64,000 nucleotides of DNA from Planifilum sp021793745 (GCA_937983105.1 CALKAM010000045.1:1-64000), one strand, 5' to 3'. Counted from the first letter of the stretch, positions 50,207 through 59,944 are shown. Made by a program: numbers and translations. The notes: generated by a model from the sequence alone, not told the origin.

Positions 50207-51045
50207 TCAACGGAACCCTCAAACGATGGCTGGAACGGGGCGCCGTCTCTCCCCTGCATGCAAAATATCTGCGTCGGCTGCGGCTGAGGGAATGGCAGAT
50301 CACCTTTTACCGAACCGCCCTGCTCCTCCTGCTAATCCTCGGATGGGAATGGGCAGCCCGGAATGGGGTGATCGACCCCTTCCTGTTCAGTAGTCCCAGT
50401 CAGATGTGGAATTTGGCCGTCCACCTTTCCATTTCCGGCGAACTGTTGCATCACATTGGGATCACGCTGGTGGAAACGCTGATCGGATTTTCCATCGGAA
50501 CGGCGGCCGGCACCGCCTTGGCCACGCTGATCTGGGCCTCCCCCATGCTCTCGCGCATATTGGATCCTTACCTGGTGGTGCTCAACAGCATGCCCAAGGT
50601 GGCCCTGGGACCTTTATTCATTGTCACCATCGGGGCCGGATTCGGCTCGATCATCGCCATGGGCGTGGCCATCACCATCATCATCACGACACTGGTCATG
50701 CACCAGAGCTTTAAAAGCGCCAACCCCGACCACCTCATCCTGGCCCGCGCCTTCGGGGCTACGCGCAGCCAGCTGTTCATCAAGATCATTCTCCCCTCCA
50801 GTATTCCCGACTTGATCGCGGCGATCAAGGTCAACGTCGGCCTGTCCTGGGTGGGGGTTATCGTCGGCGAATTCCTCGTTTCCAAGGCCGGCCTGGGATA
50901 TCTCATCATCTACGGATTCCAGGTATTTAACCTCACCCTCGTCATGCTCAACCTGCTGATCGTCGCCCTGTTAGCGACGGTGATGTACCTCGCCGTCTCC
51001 CGCATCGAAAAGCAGCTCCTGCGACACCGGGAAACAGACGGATAA
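50203..51045 (+). CDS. ABC transporter permease (NitT/TauT type)
   Basis: 280 residues with about six helices and the EAA loop ARAFGATRSQLFIKIILPSSIPDLIAAIKV of binding-protein-dependent importers. GVIVGEFLVSKAGLGYLI is the SsuC/TauC signature. It completes the importer with the two genes before it. Confidence 0.94.
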   Translation: MINGTLKRWLERGAVSPLHAKYLRRLRLREWQITFYRTALLLLLILGWEWAARNGVIDPFLFSSPSQMWNLAVHLSISGELLHHIGITLVETLIGFSIGTAAGTALATLIWASPMLSRILDPYLVVLNSMPKVALGPLFIVTIGAGFGSIIAMGVAITIIITTLVMHQSFKSANPDHLILARAFGATRSQLFIKIILPSSIPDLIAAIKVNVGLSWVGVIVGEFLVSKAGLGYLIIYGFQVFNLTLVMLNLLIVALLATVMYLAVSRIEKQLLRHRETDG

Positions 51046-51074
51046 AAAAGGGACCCCTTCGGCGAAAGGGGCCC
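51044..51074 (-). terminator. Terminator between convergent importer and two-component genes
   Basis: GGG-A-CCCCTT (51050-51059) pairs with AAGGGG-CCC (51066-51074). Six T follow on the minus strand, so it ends the response-regulator transcript. The stem starts 4 bases after the permease stop. Confidence 0.72.
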
Positions 51075-51221
51075 CTCCGATGGTTGACCCATTGTCCGGG
51101 AGGGAACGATTTTACCGGGGACTCGCCGCTGTCCGGGCGAAAAATCGTCTCCGACTTCCCGGCTTTCAGATGGTTCAGCCGTCCGAGGAGCCCTTTCGGC
51201 AAGCGGACCCCTTCCCGGCAG

Positions 51222-51878
51222 TTACTGTTCCAGCTCCACCAGTTCGTGTTGAATCGCATAAATGATGGCTTGGGATCGACTTTTGACCCCCAACTTCTTG
51301 AAAATGTTGCTGACGTGGATCTTCACCGTCTTGTCGCTGATAAACAGCTGCTCCGCAATTTCCTTGTTGCTGAGCCCCTTCACCATCCACTTCAATACAT
51401 CCAGCTCCCGGGGGGTCAAGAAGTCATCTCCCCCGCTGCGTTCCATCCGTCGCTCTCCGCCGCTCAGATTGTTCAGCAGCTTCCGGGCCATGACAGGATG
51501 CAGGGTCGATTCTCCCCGATAGGCGGAGCGGACCGCGGCGATCACATCGCCGGAAGGAGCATCCTTCAGGAGGTAACCGGTGGCGCCCGCCCGGATGGAT
51601 TCGTACAGATACTCGTCCCGATCGTACATGGTCAAAACCAGCACAGCCACCTGGGGGTGCTTGGCGTGGATCCGCCGGATCGCTTCCACGCCGTTCATCC
51701 CCGGCATGTTGATATCCATCAGTACCACATCCGGCCGGGTGGTTTCCACCAGTTGGACCGCCTCTTCACCGCCTTGGGCCTCCCCCACCACTTCCATGTC
51801 GGGTTCAAGGGCGATCAGGCTGGACAAGCCGTCTCGCAAAACTGCGTGATCGTCAACCAGTAACACTTTGATGGGCAT
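51222..51878 (-). CDS. NarL/LuxR-family response regulator
   Basis: 218 residues. The receiver domain has Asp9, Asp10, phosphoacceptor Asp55 (VVLMDINMPG) and YLLKDA; the C-terminal LuxR helix-turn-helix is LTPRELDVLKWMVKGLSNKEIAEQLFISDKTVKIHVSNIFKKL. It overlaps the upstream sensor kinase gene by 26 bases, so the two form one two-component system resembling LiaRS/DegSU classes. Targets cannot be inferred. Confidence 0.93.
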   Translation of the reverse strand: MPIKVLLVDDHAVLRDGLSSLIALEPDMEVVGEAQGGEEAVQLVETTRPDVVLMDINMPGMNGVEAIRRIHAKHPQVAVLVLTMYDRDEYLYESIRAGATGYLLKDAPSGDVIAAVRSAYRGESTLHPVMARKLLNNLSGGERRMERSGGDDFLTPRELDVLKWMVKGLSNKEIAEQLFISDKTVKIHVSNIFKKLGVKSRSQAIIYAIQHELVELEQ

Positions 51879-53694
51879 GATTCTGCTCTTCCTCCTTCTT
51901 CACCATAACTTTCATGACCACCCTCGTGCCCCGCCCGGGGCTGGTGATGAATTGCAGGACGGCACCCAACTGTTGGGCTCGTTCATTCATGCCGGTAATG
52001 CCGTAGCGGTTGTTGGCCTCCGCCTTGGCCACCGCTTGGCCGAGGGAGAAACCGATCCCGTCGTCTTGGACGACAAGCCACACTTCCGACTCGGTGTAGC
52101 GCAAAACCACCCGCACTCGCTTCGCCTGGGAGTGTTTTGCCGCATTGTTCAGCGCCTCATGACAAACCTTGTAAATCCCCTCTTCCACCTGCGGGGGAAG
52201 GGAGATGGGGGTGCCCTTCACCTGCATGGTGGATTCCTGATCCGTCTCCGACTGGTGATCGCTCACCCGCTTTTCCAGGGCAGCTATCAATCCCGCTTGT
52301 ACCGCCGGCGAAGGGCGGAGCGCGGTGATCGAATAGCGGATCTCCTTCAAACTCTCCCGCAGCTTGGCCCTGCACTCCTCCAACCACTGCTTCACCTGCT
52401 GGGGCTGGGTATCAAACAGCCGGACGGCCGTCTCCGTCTTCATCAGGACTCCCGCCACCGATTGCGCCAGCCCGTCGTGGATCTCGCGGGCCATCCGGTT
52501 CCGCTCTTCCGCCAGGATCCGACGCTCCCTCTCCTCCACCAGGCGGGCGTTTCTGATGGCGATCACCACCTGGCTGGCCAGCACGGCGAGGAAAAACAGA
52601 TCCATCTCTTCAAAGCCGTGGGTTTCGTCCTCCCCCAGGGTGATGACACCGATCACCTTCCCATCCAGAACGAGGGGAACGACGAGGAGAGACTGGACCC
52701 CCTTCGCCACCACCGGTTCTTCCCGGCAGCGAGCATCCCGCCAGACATCGGCCACCCGAACCGGTTCCGCCTGTTTCGCCACCCATCCGCTCAATCCCTT
52801 GGATAACGGAAGGGGGCTTTTGAGATCCTCGATCTCCCCCTCCCCGGACACCACCTCCGGTATCAGCCGATCATCCTTCAACAGATAGACAATCCCGTAG
52901 GAGTACTTCACCACTCGGGACAGGAGCGTCAGCGTTTTGTTCATCACTTCCCGCAAGTCCAAACAGCGGTTGATTCCTGTCGTAATGGAGAACAACAGCT
53001 CCATTTTCCGCTTTTGGCGGGTCAAGTGGGCGATCACATTGGACAGGACGGCAAAGGCGACCAGGGGAGAGAAAAACAAAGCGATGGACAGGGGATCCGT
53101 ATCGCGCCCCTGATTCCCCATCAAGAGGATCGCCGCACTGTACAGGAATGTTCCGATCATCAATGCGGGCTCCAGCCCTCCCCGGTGCCACCATCGGCTG
53201 TATCGGGGATTGCCCAGTCGCTCGAGACCGTCCCGCAACCCTTTGCTCACGAGTTCATACACGACGGCGAAGATGGCCAACTTCCCGATTTTTACAGAAA
53301 GCGTTGAAACACCGGGCAGATGGGGAACCACATACATCAGGACGAGATAAGCCGAAACCAGGCCGATCAGCGTATAACCGGTCCGAAACAGGGTGCGGGA
53401 AAAGGATTGGCGGCGCAACCAGGTGACGAGCAGCAGCACATCCACAAAGATGAGCCCGGCTACCCCCGGTGAATACAAAAAACAGAGCGTGAACAACAGG
53501 GGAAAGTGAGCCGTAACCCTCCCCCCTGGAAACGGAAAATATTCGGTGATGAACAGCAGGCTCGTCAGCAGGATCAGGTGGATCCATCCCCGGTGAAAGG
53601 GCGGAACCATCGTTAAAGAAACGATCATGGCAACCCATCCGACCGCCACAACCATCCAGCACAACAGAGACGCCAAACGCTTCCGGTTATCCAT
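51853..53694 (-). CDS. GAF-domain sensor histidine kinase (HisKA_3 type)
   Basis: 613 residues: about eight hydrophobic segments in the first 230 (MASE-like sensor), a GAF domain (about residues 255-390, STTGINRC start and ITLGEDETHGF), then HisKA_3 with the phosphoacceptor in MAREIHDGLAQSVAGVL and an HATPase with EALNNAAKHSQAK, DDGIGF and GRGTRV. It should phosphorylate the NarL-type regulator. ATG 53694 has GGAAGGAACC upstream; ATG 53709 is a longer alternative. The signal is unknown; the GAF domain suggests a small molecule or redox input. Confidence 0.92.
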   Translation of the reverse strand: MDNRKRLASLLCWMVVAVGWVAMIVSLTMVPPFHRGWIHLILLTSLLFITEYFPFPGGRVTAHFPLLFTLCFLYSPGVAGLIFVDVLLLVTWLRRQSFSRTLFRTGYTLIGLVSAYLVLMYVVPHLPGVSTLSVKIGKLAIFAVVYELVSKGLRDGLERLGNPRYSRWWHRGGLEPALMIGTFLYSAAILLMGNQGRDTDPLSIALFFSPLVAFAVLSNVIAHLTRQKRKMELLFSITTGINRCLDLREVMNKTLTLLSRVVKYSYGIVYLLKDDRLIPEVVSGEGEIEDLKSPLPLSKGLSGWVAKQAEPVRVADVWRDARCREEPVVAKGVQSLLVVPLVLDGKVIGVITLGEDETHGFEEMDLFFLAVLASQVVIAIRNARLVEERERRILAEERNRMAREIHDGLAQSVAGVLMKTETAVRLFDTQPQQVKQWLEECRAKLRESLKEIRYSITALRPSPAVQAGLIAALEKRVSDHQSETDQESTMQVKGTPISLPPQVEEGIYKVCHEALNNAAKHSQAKRVRVVLRYTESEVWLVVQDDGIGFSLGQAVAKAEANNRYGITGMNERAQQLGAVLQFITSPGRGTRVVMKVMVKKEEEQNHAHQSVTG

Positions 53695-53835
53695 ATCGGT
53701 TCCTTCCATCGCCTTAAGTAGTTGGGGAAATAAAGAATAAAAAATCCTGCTTTTTGCTTAAACCTTTCTCGATCGACCCTCTTATTTCCTCCCCCAATCG
53801 ACGATTTTCCCCCTCATCCGACGGGTAATCCTACC

Positions 53836-53856
53836 CCACATTTCTAGCAAATGTGG
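53836..53856. promoter_or_regulatory. Inverted repeat upstream of the EamA gene
   Basis: CCACATTT-CTAGC-AAATGTGG, 8 bp arms with a 5-base spacer, in the divergent region between the sensor kinase and the EamA transporter. It is a candidate operator. Confidence 0.4.
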
Positions 53857-53899
53857 TAAGATGAAGAAAGATATTGAAAGGTTCAGAGGAGGGCGGCGC

Positions 53900-54868
53900 T
53901 TGAACAGCGGTACCCACCGATGGATAGCCGATTCCGTTCTGCTCTTGGTCGCTTTTATCTGGGGAACCACCTTCGTCCTGGTCCAAAATGCCATCGAAAC
54001 GCTGCCCCCCTTCACCTTTTTGGCGATCCGCTTCACGCTGGCGGGGTTGTTCCTCCTCCTGTTTTTCCGATGGAGGAACGTCACCTACCGCATCCCGTTC
54101 AAGCACCTGGCCGTCGGAGCCTTGATCGGAATTTGGCTCTTCCTGGGGTATGCCCTGCAAACCTTCAGTCTGCTTTACACCACCTCGGGAAAGTCCGGTT
54201 TTTTGACCGGGTTGTCCGTTGCCTTGGTTCCGATCTGGTCCCTGGTGCTTCTGGGGGTGAAGCCCCGTCCCACCGCCACGGCCGGCGTTCTGCTGGCCGT
54301 GTCCGGCTTGTATCTGCTGGCCTTCGCCGACTTCTCATCGATCAACCGCGGGGATGTCCTCGCCCTTCTGTGTGCCGTCGCCTTTGGTCTGCAGATCGTC
54401 TATACGGCCAAATACGCGCCAAAGGTGGAAGCCCTGCATCTGGTCACGATTCAGATATTTACCGTTGCGCTACTCAGCGGCGGATGTTCCCTTCTATTTG
54501 AACCCTGGGAAAGGGTGCTCAGGGACAAAGCGTGGTCCGTTCCCGCTGTCGCCCTGGCGCTTTTGATCACGGCTTTTTTGGCCACGTCCCTGGCGTACCT
54601 TGCCCAAACCCATTTCCAGAGGTTCACCACGCCGACCCGGGTGGCCTTAATCTTTTCCATGGAGCCCGTGTTCGCCGCACTGGCGGATTATTGGTGGATG
54701 GATGTGGCCCTCGGAGGTCGTACCCTGGCCGGTTGCATCCTCATCTTTGCGGGAATGGTGTTGGCGGAGGTCGAATGGCCGCCAACGCGGCGGAAACAAC
54801 CCGTCGAAGAACGACGGGCCCTTACCGACCCTTCCCCCCACACCGCCTCCGCCCATGAAAAAAACTGA
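53900..54868 (+). CDS. EamA/DMT family transporter
   Basis: 322 residues with ten hydrophobic helices in two EamA repeats (LLLVAFIWGTTFVLVQNAI start; LLCAVAFGLQIVYTAKY second half). Members export amino acids or other metabolites. TTG 53900 is preferred (GAGGAGGG upstream); ATG 53861 is an alternative without a good site. The substrate is unknown. Confidence 0.88.
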   Translation: MNSGTHRWIADSVLLLVAFIWGTTFVLVQNAIETLPPFTFLAIRFTLAGLFLLLFFRWRNVTYRIPFKHLAVGALIGIWLFLGYALQTFSLLYTTSGKSGFLTGLSVALVPIWSLVLLGVKPRPTATAGVLLAVSGLYLLAFADFSSINRGDVLALLCAVAFGLQIVYTAKYAPKVEALHLVTIQIFTVALLSGGCSLLFEPWERVLRDKAWSVPAVALALLITAFLATSLAYLAQTHFQRFTTPTRVALIFSMEPVFAALADYWWMDVALGGRTLAGCILIFAGMVLAEVEWPPTRRKQPVEERRALTDPSPHTASAHEKN

Positions 54869-54890
54869 GACAGAGGAGCGGGAATACCGG

Positions 54891-55349
54891 ATGATTCGCG
54901 CGAACTTTGTGGGAATTTTATTGATTGTTGCCGGCGTGTTGCTGCTGCTACGTCGATTGGACATCCCCATGGCGGAACGCTTCGGCACATGGGAATTCAT
55001 CCTGTTTTTGACCGGAGCCGTCATGCTTGTGATCGCCCACTTTCGTTCCAACCGCAACCTGATGCTGTGGGCGGGTCTTCTGACCGGTATGAGCTTGCAC
55101 ATGTGGGGAAAAGCCAATGTGGACGGCTGGCCCGATCACTGGTTTTTCCTGTTCATCATCGTCGGCGCCTCCTTCCTGCTGGTTTTCGCCAGTCAGAAGG
55201 ACCGCCGGAGCGGGATTATCGGCATATTGCTGATCCTGACCGGAATTGCCGCCTGGCCGGGTCTTCCCTGGGTGGCCGGTTCCGTCAACAACTACTGGCC
55301 GGTCCTGTTGGTCGTGCTGGGGATTTTCCTCATCACCAAGAAGGCGTAA
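54891..55349 (+). CDS. LiaF/DUF5668-like small membrane protein
   Basis: 152 residues with four hydrophobic segments: FVGILLIVAGVLLLLRRL, WEFILFLTGAVMLVIAHF, a short helix pair, then GIIGILLILTGIAAWPGLP and YWPVLLVVLGIFLITKK. This repeat style is that of LiaF-TM/DUF5668 domains. It may be coupled to the EamA gene: the upstream ATG at 54855 lies inside the EamA end but lacks a site; ATG 54891 is used. The function is unknown; it could modulate a nearby stress system. Confidence 0.75.
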   Translation: MIRANFVGILLIVAGVLLLLRRLDIPMAERFGTWEFILFLTGAVMLVIAHFRSNRNLMLWAGLLTGMSLHMWGKANVDGWPDHWFFLFIIVGASFLLVFASQKDRRSGIIGILLILTGIAAWPGLPWVAGSVNNYWPVLLVVLGIFLITKKA

Positions 55350-55392
55350 GCTACATAAGCAGGCCCGCATCCCCCGGGCACAAGTCCAAAGG

Positions 55393-55420
55393 AAAAGAGC
55401 CGCCGAAGCGGCTCTTTTCT
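55393..55420. terminator. Bidirectional terminator
   Basis: AAAAGAGCCGC (55393-55403) and GCGGCTCTTTT (55408-55418) around a CGAA loop, with T-rich ends on both strands. It lies between the convergent LiaF-like and ddl genes. Confidence 0.88.
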
Positions 55421-55431
55421 TTGATTGTCAC

Positions 55432-56547
55432 TCATGCATCCTCTTCATATGTCGTTATCAGCTGTTCCTTCTCCCGATGCCGTTCAATGGCCAATTGGAT
55501 CAACCGATCGACCAATTCGGGATAGTCGAGGCCCGTATGCTCCCACAGCTTGGCATACATGCTGAACTGGGTAAAACCGGGCATGGTGTTGATCTCATTG
55601 ACCAGGACCTGGCCGTTATCCTTTCGGATGAAAAAGTCGACCCGGGCCAACCCGGAACAATCGATGGCGCGGAAACACTTGACCGCCAGGCGACTCACTT
55701 CCTCCACCGTCTCGGCGGGAAGTTCCGCCGGAATGCGCATTTCCGACTTTCCGTCGATATACTTGGCCCGGTAGTCGTAAAACTCGTTGGAGGAAATAAT
55801 TTCACCGGGCACGGAAACGGCGGGTTGGTTATTCCCGAGAACGGCCACCTCCACTTCCCGGGCGGAAACAAATTCCTCCACAATCACCTTCCGATCATAA
55901 CGAGCCGCCAATTTCATCGCTTCGATCAGCCCCTCACGATCCTTGGCCTTGGAAACGCCGACGCTGGACCCGAGGTTGGCCGGTTTCACAAAACAGGGAT
56001 AGCCGAAGGTGTCCTCCACCTCCGCCACCACCCGTTCAAACTCCTGTTCCATCTCGTGCCGCAAAAAATGCGTGAAACGAACCTGGGGAATGCCCTCCTG
56101 GGCAAATACCTTTTTCATCATCACCTTGTCCATGCCCACCGCGGAAGCGAGAACGCCCGCCCCCACGTAGGGAATTCCGGTCAGCTCCAGCAACCCCTGA
56201 ACCGTGCCGTCTTCTCCATAGGTCCCGTGAAGGACGGGGAACACCACATCGATGTTCTCGGGATCAAAGGGGGCCAGGGAGCCCTTCCCCGTCTGGGCAG
56301 GGAGCGTCGGAGGCAGCTCTTCGCGAATTCGGCCCAACAGCTCCCGCTCCACCTTTCCCTCCAAAAAGGCGACGGCCCGTTCCCGGAGATGCCACTTCCC
56401 CTCCTTGTCGATGGCTATCGGCAACACCTCATACTTCCCGGGATCCATCGAACGAATGAGGGAAGCCGCCGACATCAGCGACACCTCGTGTTCGCCGGAC
56501 TTTCCGCCGTATAACACAGCCACGCGTATCCTTTGACTCATACTCAT
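55432..56547 (-). CDS. ddl: D-alanine--D-alanine ligase
   Basis: A 371-residue ATP-grasp enzyme making D-Ala-D-Ala for peptidoglycan. VLYGGKSGEHEVSLMSA, VLHGTYGEDGTVQG, VKPANLGSSVGVSKA, EFYDYRAKY (Tyr-type ligase, typical of D-Ala rather than D-lactate specificity) and NEINTMPGFT are present. ATG 56547 has AAAGG upstream. It is a single gene, separated from engB by about 340 bases with a terminator. Confidence 0.95.
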   Translation of the reverse strand: MSMSQRIRVAVLYGGKSGEHEVSLMSAASLIRSMDPGKYEVLPIAIDKEGKWHLRERAVAFLEGKVERELLGRIREELPPTLPAQTGKGSLAPFDPENIDVVFPVLHGTYGEDGTVQGLLELTGIPYVGAGVLASAVGMDKVMMKKVFAQEGIPQVRFTHFLRHEMEQEFERVVAEVEDTFGYPCFVKPANLGSSVGVSKAKDREGLIEAMKLAARYDRKVIVEEFVSAREVEVAVLGNNQPAVSVPGEIISSNEFYDYRAKYIDGKSEMRIPAELPAETVEEVSRLAVKCFRAIDCSGLARVDFFIRKDNGQVLVNEINTMPGFTQFSMYAKLWEHTGLDYPELVDRLIQLAIERHREKEQLITTYEEDA

Positions 56548-56884
56548 CCAACCTTTCCGTTTTCTCCGCCCCTGATATCCGCGGATCAGTTTCCTTTCAC
56601 AACATATTCAACGATTGCCCCGGTGGAAACCGGATCATCCGGTTTCACCCGATTATTTTGAGTTGCCTGATGCCCCTGACAAAAAAATATCGCCTGGCCT
56701 GAAGCAGGCGATGAGGCGGCGGACAAACCGCAGCCGGGATGGCCGTGCGATTTTCCGCTTCGGCCCCCGGCCCGGCGGATAACGCTCATCCCCGATCCGT
56801 CAATCACCGGGTTCGCCTACATCGGTCGACTCCGGTGGCCGAGCAGAGGCTCCAGCATCACTATATACCGACCCCGGCGGCCGG
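56548..56884. other. Intergenic region between engB and ddl
   Basis: Contains the engB terminator and a near-perfect inverted repeat (GGTGGAAACCGGAT at 56622-56635 with ATCCGGTTTCACC at 56637-56649, one bulge) in the ddl leader. A 73-codon frame on the minus strand has no family match and is not called. Confidence 0.5.
56683..56714 (-). terminator. Intrinsic terminator downstream of engB
   Basis: On the minus strand ATCGCCTG and CAGGCGAT form the stem, followed by ATTTTTTTG. It lies about 170 bases after the engB stop. Confidence 0.78.
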
Positions 56885-57475
56885 TCAAGAAGATGGAAGC
56901 CACCGCTGAATGGCATTCCACAACTCCTCTTTTCCCTGGCCGGTTTGGGCGGAAAACAGGATCAGGGGGTCATCGGAACGGAGAGACAGGCCTTCCCGCA
57001 CCTGTTTCGAATGCTTTTGCCAGCGACCGCGGGAAATCTTGTCCGCCTTGGTGGCCACGACGATCGCCGGAAGCCCGTAATGCTTCAACCAGTCGTACAT
57101 CTGCCGGTCGTCCGCCGTCGGCGGGTGGCGCAGATCGATGATATGAATCACCCCGATCAGCGCTTTTCGATTCGTCAGATAATACTCAATCATCCTTCCC
57201 CAGGCGGCTTTGACGGCTTTGGAAACCCGGGCAAACCCGTATCCCGGCATGTCCGCCAGGTAAAACCGGTCGTCCACCCGATAAAAGTTGATCGTTTGGG
57301 TCTTCCCGGGCTTTCCGCTGGTGTGAGCCAATTTCCGGCGGTTTACCAAGCGATTGATCAAGGAGGATTTCCCCACATTGGAACGCCCGGCCAAAGCGAT
57401 CTCCGGCAGGGCGCTTCGGGGATATTGGTCGGGTTTTACCGCGCTGCCGACAAACTCAGCCTTGATGTTGCTCAT
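56885..57475 (-). CDS. ysxC: Ribosome biogenesis GTPase YsxC/EngB
   Basis: 196 residues. G1 LAGRSNVGKSSLIN, G2 region KTQTINFY, G3 DMPGYGFA, G4 ATKADK. It is an essential Era-like GTPase in late 50S assembly. It overlaps lonA by 20 bases and follows it, the Bacillus order. Confidence 0.96.
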   Translation of the reverse strand: MSNIKAEFVGSAVKPDQYPRSALPEIALAGRSNVGKSSLINRLVNRRKLAHTSGKPGKTQTINFYRVDDRFYLADMPGYGFARVSKAVKAAWGRMIEYYLTNRKALIGVIHIIDLRHPPTADDRQMYDWLKHYGLPAIVVATKADKISRGRWQKHSKQVREGLSLRSDDPLILFSAQTGQGKEELWNAIQRWLPSS

Positions 57476-59795
57476 CGGTATTCTTCCTTACCAGCGCCAG
57501 TTTGAGCACTTCATCCATATGGTTCACCAATGAAAAGGTCAAATCCTTTCGGACGCTTTTGGGGATATCCTCCAAATCCTTTTTGTTCTCCTGGGGGAGG
57601 ATGACATGGGTGATGCCGGCCCGGTGAGCCGCCAGGGCTTTCTCCTTCAACCCCCCGATGGGCAAGACCCGTCCCCTCAGCGTGATCTCCCCGGTCATAG
57701 CCACTTCCCGCGAGACCGGGATACGGGTCAAGGCGGATACCAGGGCGGTCGCCATGGTGATCCCCGCCGAAGGGCCGTCCTTGGGAATCGCTCCCTCCGG
57801 CACATGGATGTGGATATCGTGCTTCTCATGAAATTCCGGATCGATGTCCAATTCCTTCGCCCGGGACCGGATATAGCTGAAGGCGGCCTGAGCCGATTCC
57901 TTCATGACATCCCCGAGCTTGCCGGTCAGGGTCAATTGTCCCTTGCCGGGAAGCACGGACACCTCGATATTTAACGTGTCTCCACCCGCTTCGGTCCAGG
58001 CCAGTCCGGTGGCGGCGCCGACTTGGTCCTCCTCTTCAGCCCGACCGTAACGATAGCGCTCCGAACCCAGGTATTTCGAAAGATTCCGCGCCGTGATTAC
58101 GCTTCGCTTCTTCTTTCCGCTGACCAGCTCCCGGGCCGCTTTCCGGCAAAGGGTGCCGATGGTCCGTTCCAAATTGCGGACTCCCGCCTCCCGGGTATAC
58201 TCCCGGATGATTTTGCGAATGGCGTCGGCGTTGATGCGCAGCTGATCCTCCGCCAGCCCGTGCTCCTCCCGCTGTTTGGGGATGAGATACTGTTTGGCGA
58301 TCTTCTCCTTCTCCAGCTCGGTGTAACCCGAGATGTAGAGGACCTCCATCCGGTCCAACAGCGGACGCGGAATGTTGTGCATCGCGTTGGCCGTCGTGAT
58401 GAACATCACCTTGGACAGGTCATAGGGGATCTCGATGTAGTGATCGCTGAAGCTGTTGTTCTGTTCCGGGTCGAGCACCTCCAACAGGGCGGAGGAGGGA
58501 TCGCCGCGAAAATCCATGGACATCTTGTCGATTTCATCCAGCAGGAAAACCGGATTCACCGTTCCCGCCGTTCGCATCCCCTGGATGATTCTTCCCGGCA
58601 ATGCTCCCACATAGGTGCGCCGATGGCCGCGAATCTCCGCTTCATCCCGCACGCCGCCCAGGGAAACCCGCACAAATTTCCGCCCCAGTGCCCGGGCGAT
58701 GGAACGGGCCAGGGACGTCTTTCCCACCCCCGGCGGCCCGACAAAGCAGAGGATGGGACCCTTCAGCCGTTTCACCATTTTTTGCACGGCCAGGTATTCC
58801 AACACCCGCTCCTTGGCCTTTTTTAAACCGTAATGATCCTCGTCCAAAATCTGTTCCGCTTTCTCGAGGTCCAGGTCATCGACCGTCTCTTTCCGCCAGG
58901 GCAGGTTCAAAAGCCACTCCACATAGGTGCGGATGACGCCACCTTCCGCCGAAGTGGTGGGGATTTTTTCGAGGCGGTCGATCTCCTTTTCCACCTTCTC
59001 CTTGACATAATCCGGAGCATCCAGCTTCTGTAGCTGGTTGCGAAGCTCCTCCACTTCCCCCATTCGGCCTTCCTTTTCCCCCAGCTCCCGCTGAATCGCC
59101 TTCATTTGCTCACGCAGATAGTATTCCTTCTGGGTCTTCTCCATCTGTTTCTTGACCCGCTGACTGATTTTCCGCTCCAGCTCCAATACTTCCCGCTCAT
59201 TGTTCATGATCTTGAGCAGGGTCTCCAGGCGTTCCTTGATATCGATCGTCTCCAAAATCCGTTGCTTGTCGGCGATCTTCAGGGGCAAGTGGGAGGTGAT
59301 CACATCCGCCAACCGTCCGGGCTCGTCGATATCGGAAACGGCGGAGTAGGTCTCCGGAGACACCTTTTTCGACAGGCGCAGATACTGTTCAAAATGATCC
59401 AGAACGGAGCGCATCAACGCTTCGATATGGAGATCGGTTTTCTCTTCGATGGTGATCTGTTCGATCCGAACCTGGAAAAAGTCGTCCTCCTGGACGAACT
59501 CCAGAATTTTGGCACGGTGAAGCCCCTCCACCAGAACGCGAATCGTTCCGTTGGGAAGCTTCAACATCTGCCGAACCCGGGCGATGGTTCCCATTTTATA
59601 AATATCATCGGGCTTGGGATCTTCGATGTGAACTTCCAACTGGGAAGCGAGCAAAATCAGATTGTCATCCACCATGGCTTGTTCCAGCGCCTTGACCGAT
59701 TTTTCCCGACCGACGTCCAGATGGAGCACCATATTGGGATATACGATCAACCCGCGAAGGGGCAACAATGGGAGTATGCGCTCTTCGGATTTCAC
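57456..59795 (-). CDS. lonA: ATP-dependent protease La (LonA)
   Basis: 779 residues: N-terminal LAN domain (LPLLPLRGLIVYPNMVLHLDVGR), coiled coil, AAA+ module (GPPGVGKTSLARSIA; FLLDEIDKM) and Ser-Lys protease domain (DGPSAGITMATA and GGLKEKALAAHRAG). It degrades misfolded and regulatory proteins. GTG 59795 gives a length near the Bacillus protein. The GGAGG before it lies in a TGCAC-TGGAG-GTGCA mini-hairpin. TTG 59831 is a longer alternative. Confidence 0.94.
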   Translation of the reverse strand: MKSEERILPLLPLRGLIVYPNMVLHLDVGREKSVKALEQAMVDDNLILLASQLEVHIEDPKPDDIYKMGTIARVRQMLKLPNGTIRVLVEGLHRAKILEFVQEDDFFQVRIEQITIEEKTDLHIEALMRSVLDHFEQYLRLSKKVSPETYSAVSDIDEPGRLADVITSHLPLKIADKQRILETIDIKERLETLLKIMNNEREVLELERKISQRVKKQMEKTQKEYYLREQMKAIQRELGEKEGRMGEVEELRNQLQKLDAPDYVKEKVEKEIDRLEKIPTTSAEGGVIRTYVEWLLNLPWRKETVDDLDLEKAEQILDEDHYGLKKAKERVLEYLAVQKMVKRLKGPILCFVGPPGVGKTSLARSIARALGRKFVRVSLGGVRDEAEIRGHRRTYVGALPGRIIQGMRTAGTVNPVFLLDEIDKMSMDFRGDPSSALLEVLDPEQNNSFSDHYIEIPYDLSKVMFITTANAMHNIPRPLLDRMEVLYISGYTELEKEKIAKQYLIPKQREEHGLAEDQLRINADAIRKIIREYTREAGVRNLERTIGTLCRKAARELVSGKKKRSVITARNLSKYLGSERYRYGRAEEEDQVGAATGLAWTEAGGDTLNIEVSVLPGKGQLTLTGKLGDVMKESAQAAFSYIRSRAKELDIDPEFHEKHDIHIHVPEGAIPKDGPSAGITMATALVSALTRIPVSREVAMTGEITLRGRVLPIGGLKEKALAAHRAGITHVILPQENKKDLEDIPKSVRKDLTFSLVNHMDEVLKLALVRKNTDEQHQG

Positions 59796-59852
59796 TGCTT
59801 TTGGTGCACCTCCAGTGCAGGTGTGGGTCAATCAAACTGAAGGCTTCGATTG

Positions 59853-59890
59853 AAAAGGAAAACCGGTCCCATAGCGGGATACGACCGGCA
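59853..59890 (-). terminator. Hairpin with T-run in the lonB-lonA interval
   Basis: On the minus strand CCGGTC (59888-59883) pairs with GACCGG (59868-59863), followed by TTTTCCTTTT. It lies downstream of the candidate lonA -10 box, so it can end the lonB transcript and may also attenuate lonA. Confidence 0.5.
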
Positions 59891-59938
59891 ACCCAATAGG
59901 AATTCCAATTCCACGGAAAAGATGTTCGGCTTTTTCCT

Positions 59939-59944
59939 ATTATA
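59939..59944 (-). promoter_or_regulatory. Extended -10 promoter candidate of lonA
   Basis: TGATATAAT on the minus strand (TATAAT at 59944-59939) is an extended -10 motif; no -35 box is seen. Confidence 0.5.

Noticed and set aside
56586..56807. 73-codon minus-strand frame in the engB-ddl interval
   Set aside because: It reads through the engB terminator and the ddl leader hairpin, with no recognised family.
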